8,247 nucleotides of DNA from Eubacterium sp. (lineage in GTDB: Bacteria; Bacillota; Clostridia; Lachnospirales; Lachnospiraceae). The stretch is from NCBI GenBank assembly GCA_020844525.1, contig JAJGAH010000091.1:1-8247 (forward strand), given 5' to 3'. How positions within the stretch are numbered: position 1 is the stretch's first letter; each line of letters opens with the position of its first letter. Of the stretch, positions 5,762 through 8,247 are shown in pieces. Under the pieces are notes generated by a model. It was not told the DNA's origin and made no database searches. It saw only the letters and a list, made by a program, of their open reading frames with translations. Position numbers and translations under genes: made by a program.

Positions 5762-7413
5762 CATTTCCGGACAATATCCAGCTGATTGCCAGCGATCTGG
5801 ACGGCACGCTGCTTCAGAATGATGCGCAGAAGCTGCAGCCGGGTACCTGTGATCTGATACATACGCTTACCACCAGGGGCATTCTGTTTCTTGCCGCAAG
5901 TGGGAGACAGTACGCCAATCTGCAGAGACTTTTTGCACCGGTCAAGGATGAGATCGCATACCTGTGCGAAAACGGATGTCTGAGTTTTTATAAGGGCAGG
6001 ATGATACACCAGGTAACGATGGACCATGCGCTTGGTCAGGAAATGATCCGGGCGATTCTGGAGCATCCGACCGCAGAGGTACTGCTCTCCGGGAAGGACA
6101 CCAGCTATCTGCAGCCCAAAGACATGCAGTATTATTATCATATGCGGGATGTCGTTGGAAACAATGTCACACTGGTGCCGGATATTCTGGAGACAGAGGA
6201 GCCTTACTTTAAAATCTCCATTTATGAGAAGGGCGGTCTCACGGATGAAGAAATTGCTTACTGGAAGCAGCGCTTCGGAGACCGGGCTACTGTTGTGACC
6301 GGAGGAAATGACTGGCTGGATATGATGCCCAAGCATGTCGATAAGGGAACCGGCATGCTGAAAATGCTCCGTGAACTGAACATATCCCCTGATGCCTGCA
6401 TGGCCTTTGGAGACAATAACAATGATACGGAGATGCTCCGCCTGGTCGGATGGCCGGTGGCAGTGGACAATGCGAAACCAGAAATTCTTGCGATGTGCAG
6501 AGATCATACGCCTACAGTGGAGTCATATCTGCGGAGTTTTCTCTCCGTGCAGCCATCTGCCCGGGAGCCTGCGGACAGATCAAAGCCGGATGACAGATCT
6601 TCCGAAGAAGCCAGGGAAACAGAGCCGGAACCTGAGCCGGGCCCGGAACAGGCAGCCATACAGAACAGGGATTCTGGTTCAGACATTCTTTACATCGTGA
6701 TTCCTGCTTATAACGAAGCGGCAAATATCAGCAGGGTTATTGAAGACTGGTATCCCGTGGTTGAAGAACATGATGGAGGGGGCAGGTCCAGACTGATCGT
6801 CATTGACGATGGCAGCACGGATTCTACCCATGCGCTGCTGCAGAAGCTCGCACAGGACAGGCCGCTGATGCTGGCCCTGACAAAGAAGAATCAGGGACAT
6901 GGGCCCGCAGTCCGCTTCGGATACCGCTATGCTGTGGAGCATGGAAGCAATTATGTATTCCAGACCGATGCTGACGGTCAGACGCTTGCGTCAGAGTTTG
7001 AAAATTTCTGGAATAAAAGAGCGGCAAACGACATGGTGATCGGATGGCGCAGGCATCGGGAGGACGGCTGGAACAGAAGGCTTGTGACGAGGGTCCTGCG
7101 GTTTGTCATCCGCCTTACCTTTCACTGTGACTGCGCAGATGCGAATACACCCTTCCGTCTGATCCGCACTCCGGCGCTTCGCCAATGCCTGCCGTATATA
7201 CCAGAGGATTTTTTTCTTTCCAACGTCCTTCTGACGGTTCTTCTGACGAAGAAGGAATTTCGTGTTACCTATCTGCCGGTTACGTTCCGCCCGAGGCAGG
7301 GTGGAAAAAATTCCATTGATTTCCGGAAAATCATGAAAATCGGCTGGAAAGCTTTTTTTACATTTCACAACATCAACAGGCAGATAGAACAACAGGATCA
7401 GCAAACGCACTGA
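5749..7413 (+). CDS. HAD-IIB phosphatase fused to a family 2 glycosyltransferase
   Basis: One intact frame of 554 residues joins two enzymes. Residues 1 to about 265 are a Cof-type HAD-IIB phosphatase with all motifs: SDLDGT (D16, D18), ASGR (S51), DKGTG (K199) and GDNNND (D222, D226), plus a C2 cap between motifs II and III. A low-complexity acidic/proline linker follows (about 266-311, containing EPEPEPGPE). Residues 312-554 are a GT-A fold GT2 domain with IPAYNEA (318-324), DDGSTD (353-358), the donor-metal motif DADGQ (407-411), DANTPFRL (464-471) and PEDFF (485-489). It is closest in pattern to polyprenyl-phosphate sugar synthases (DPM1/GtrB-like) and has no transmembrane helix. By analogy with synthase/phosphatase pairs, the HAD part might dephosphorylate the product or a donor; this is inference. 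It is the last gene of the operon, translationally coupled to another HAD phosphatase. Both halves look catalytically intact. Confidence 0.9.
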   Translation: MPEITFPDNIQLIASDLDGTLLQNDAQKLQPGTCDLIHTLTTRGILFLAASGRQYANLQRLFAPVKDEIAYLCENGCLSFYKGRMIHQVTMDHALGQEMIRAILEHPTAEVLLSGKDTSYLQPKDMQYYYHMRDVVGNNVTLVPDILETEEPYFKISIYEKGGLTDEEIAYWKQRFGDRATVVTGGNDWLDMMPKHVDKGTGMLKMLRELNISPDACMAFGDNNNDTEMLRLVGWPVAVDNAKPEILAMCRDHTPTVESYLRSFLSVQPSAREPADRSKPDDRSSEEARETEPEPEPGPEQAAIQNRDSGSDILYIVIPAYNEAANISRVIEDWYPVVEEHDGGGRSRLIVIDDGSTDSTHALLQKLAQDRPLMLALTKKNQGHGPAVRFGYRYAVEHGSNYVFQTDADGQTLASEFENFWNKRAANDMVIGWRRHREDGWNRRLVTRVLRFVIRLTFHCDCADANTPFRLIRTPALRQCLPYIPEDFFLSNVLLTVLLTKKEFRVTYLPVTFRPRQGGKNSIDFRKIMKIGWKAFFTFHNINRQIEQQDQQTH

Positions 7414-7446
7414 ACAGGCAGATAAATAAGATCAATGGGTAAATTG

Positions 7447-7473
7447 CTAGCACTCAGTAAAAATGAGTGCTAG
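7447..7473. promoter_or_regulatory. CIRCE element (HrcA operator)
   Basis: CTAGCACTC (7447-7455), nine bases, then GAGTGCTAG (7465-7473) form a perfect 9-bp inverted repeat with the exact spacing of CIRCE. The inner eight bases of each arm match the consensus TTAGCACTC/GAGTGCTAA; only the outermost pair is C/G instead of T/A. HrcA binds CIRCE to repress chaperone genes until heat or misfolding stress. It lies 7 bases upstream of a -35 box that points toward htpG, so it most likely controls htpG. Confidence 0.92.
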
Positions 7474-7479
7474 TTTTTT
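7447..7479 (+). terminator. Terminator-like hairpin formed by the CIRCE element
   Basis: The CIRCE repeat would fold in RNA as a 9-bp stem with a 9-base loop, followed at once by six T residues (7474-7479). It lies 34 bases after the stop codon of the fusion gene, with no other terminator in sight. It may therefore end the glnS operon as well as serve as the HrcA operator. The stem is only moderately GC-rich, so efficiency is uncertain. Confidence 0.55.
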
Positions 7480-7480
7480 C

Positions 7481-7509
7481 TTGACTTTCTTACAGAAGGG
7501 TACTAATAT
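7481..7509 (+). promoter_or_regulatory. Likely HrcA-controlled promoter of htpG
   Basis: TTGACT (7481-7486), a 17-base spacer and TAATAT (7504-7509) form a good vegetative promoter directly after the CIRCE element. Transcription should begin near 7516, leaving a leader of about 250 bases before htpG. Confidence 0.7.
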
Positions 7510-7768
7510 AACACTTGTTAGAAAAAATGAAATCTGGTCAGTGCGCAGATATGATTGGCGGGTTATCTTTTGGTAAACTGTGATCAGGGTATGGCGGCAA
7601 TCAGATGCTTTTTGTATAGCGAGAATGTATATTTATATGCATATATAGCAATGTATGAATATATAACATTGCGATTGCTGGAATCTTTTTCATAAGCCAC
7701 ATATTATTAAGTTTCATATATTTAAGGCTATAAAAATTTATTTAACAGAACAAGGAGAGTGGATCAGT
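7510..7768 (+). other. Long AT-rich leader before htpG
   Basis: No convincing gene is present. Structure includes the palindrome TATATGCATATA (7634-7645) and an inverted repeat GCAATGT/ACATTGC (7648-7654 and 7666-7672), with a T-run at 7686-7690, 13 bases beyond its end. A TATAAA at 7729-7734 could be a second -10 box, but no fair -35 box precedes it. The longest ATG frame near 7529 encodes 18 residues with no ribosome site. Confidence 0.45.
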
Positions 7769-8247
7769 ATGGAAATGAGACATGGAAATCTGTCGATTAA
7801 CAGCGACAATATTTTCCCCATTATCAAGAAGTGGATGTACTCCGATAAAGATATTTTTGTCCGTGAGTTGATTTCAAACGGCTGCGATGCCATTACCAAG
7901 AGGAAAAAACTGGATGCAGTCGGCGAGGTCCGTCTTCCGGAGGAATATAAACCGAAGATTACCGTATCTGTGAATGACAAGGAAAAAACACTGAAATTCA
8001 CAGATAACGGCATTGGTATGACGGCAGACGAGGTCATCAAGGATATCACAGACATCGCCTTTTCCGGTGCAACAGAATTCCTTGAGAAATATAAGGACAA
8101 GGCGGACAGCGATCAGATCATCGGGCATTTTGGTCTGGGATTCTATTCTGCTTTCATGGTGGCAGATCTGGTGGAGATTGATACACTCAGTTTCCGTGAC
8201 GGTGCAGAGGCCGTGCATTGGGAGTGTGATGGGGGAACCGAATATGA
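7769..8247 (+). CDS. htpG: Hsp90-family chaperone HtpG, N-terminal part (3' end outside window)
   Basis: The first 159 codons of bacterial Hsp90 are present, and the frame is open to the window end. HtpG is a dimeric ATP-driven cytoplasmic chaperone; this part is the N-terminal GHKL ATPase domain. Motifs seen are RELISNGCDA (E33 catalytic, N37 and D40 for Mg-ATP; most Hsp90s read NASDA), FTDNGIGM (D79, G81, G83), IAFSGATEF (about 97-104) and IGHFGLGFYSAF (about 118-129), which forms the ATP lid hinge. AAGGAG lies 11 bases before ATG 7769, a slightly long spacing, but the protein start fits the family. It sits downstream of a CIRCE element and promoter, which suggests HrcA repression. In Bacillus subtilis htpG is outside the HrcA regulon, so control here would differ. 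Confidence 0.96.
   Translation, partial: MEMRHGNLSINSDNIFPIIKKWMYSDKDIFVRELISNGCDAITKRKKLDAVGEVRLPEEYKPKITVSVNDKEKTLKFTDNGIGMTADEVIKDITDIAFSGATEFLEKYKDKADSDQIIGHFGLGFYSAFMVADLVEIDTLSFRDGAEAVHWECDGGTEY

Noticed and set aside
7529..7585. Short leader peptide frame of 18 codons in the htpG leader
   Set aside because: It has no ribosome binding site and no repeated codons or composition suggesting an attenuator peptide.
7634..7645. 12-base palindrome TATATGCATATA as an operator
   Set aside because: The region is very AT-rich, so such palindromes are expected. It does not sit on a recognisable promoter.

Overview
The window looks like chromosomal DNA of a Gram-positive Clostridia member, most likely a Lachnospiraceae-type gut bacterium. 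Evidence: strong purine-rich ribosome binding sites, TTGACA/TATAAT promoters, tRNA genes that do not encode CCA, a perfect CIRCE (HrcA) operator, and protein sequences of clostridial flavour. The taxonomy is inferred from these features, not from a search. I see no insertion sequence, integrase, phage gene or CRISPR array.

Layout, left to right. (a) 1-398: the 3' end of a family 2 glycosyltransferase gene, probably the edge of a surface-polysaccharide cluster. (b) 425-591: a compact tRNA-Thr(GGT) unit with its own promoter and terminator. (c) 592-826: an AT-rich promoter region for the next gene. (d) 827-1861: an orphan, degenerate protein related to the C-terminal Kae1-like domain of HypF. 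(e) 1911-2862: a consensus promoter, a structured leader and a TVP38/DedA-type membrane protein. (f) 2901-3021: a shared bidirectional terminator and a tRNA-Val(CAC) on the minus strand. (g) 3106-7413: an apparent operon of glnS (glutaminyl-tRNA synthetase), a HAD-IA phosphatase and a HAD-IIB/GT2 fusion protein. The last two overlap by 13 bases. (h) 7447-7768: a CIRCE element that also looks like the operon terminator, a promoter, and a long AT-rich leader. (i) 7769-8247: the 5' part of htpG (Hsp90), running off the window.

The genes are mostly housekeeping: tRNAs, tRNA charging, a chaperone and phosphatases. The most unusual items are the stand-alone HypF-like protein, which lacks the histidine pair expected of its family; the fusion of a HAD phosphatase to a glycosyltransferase; and the CIRCE operator placed as a terminator-like hairpin between that fusion gene and htpG. 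I found no clear multi-gene system of a new type. The fusion protein and the HypF-like protein are the best candidates for undescribed biochemistry.
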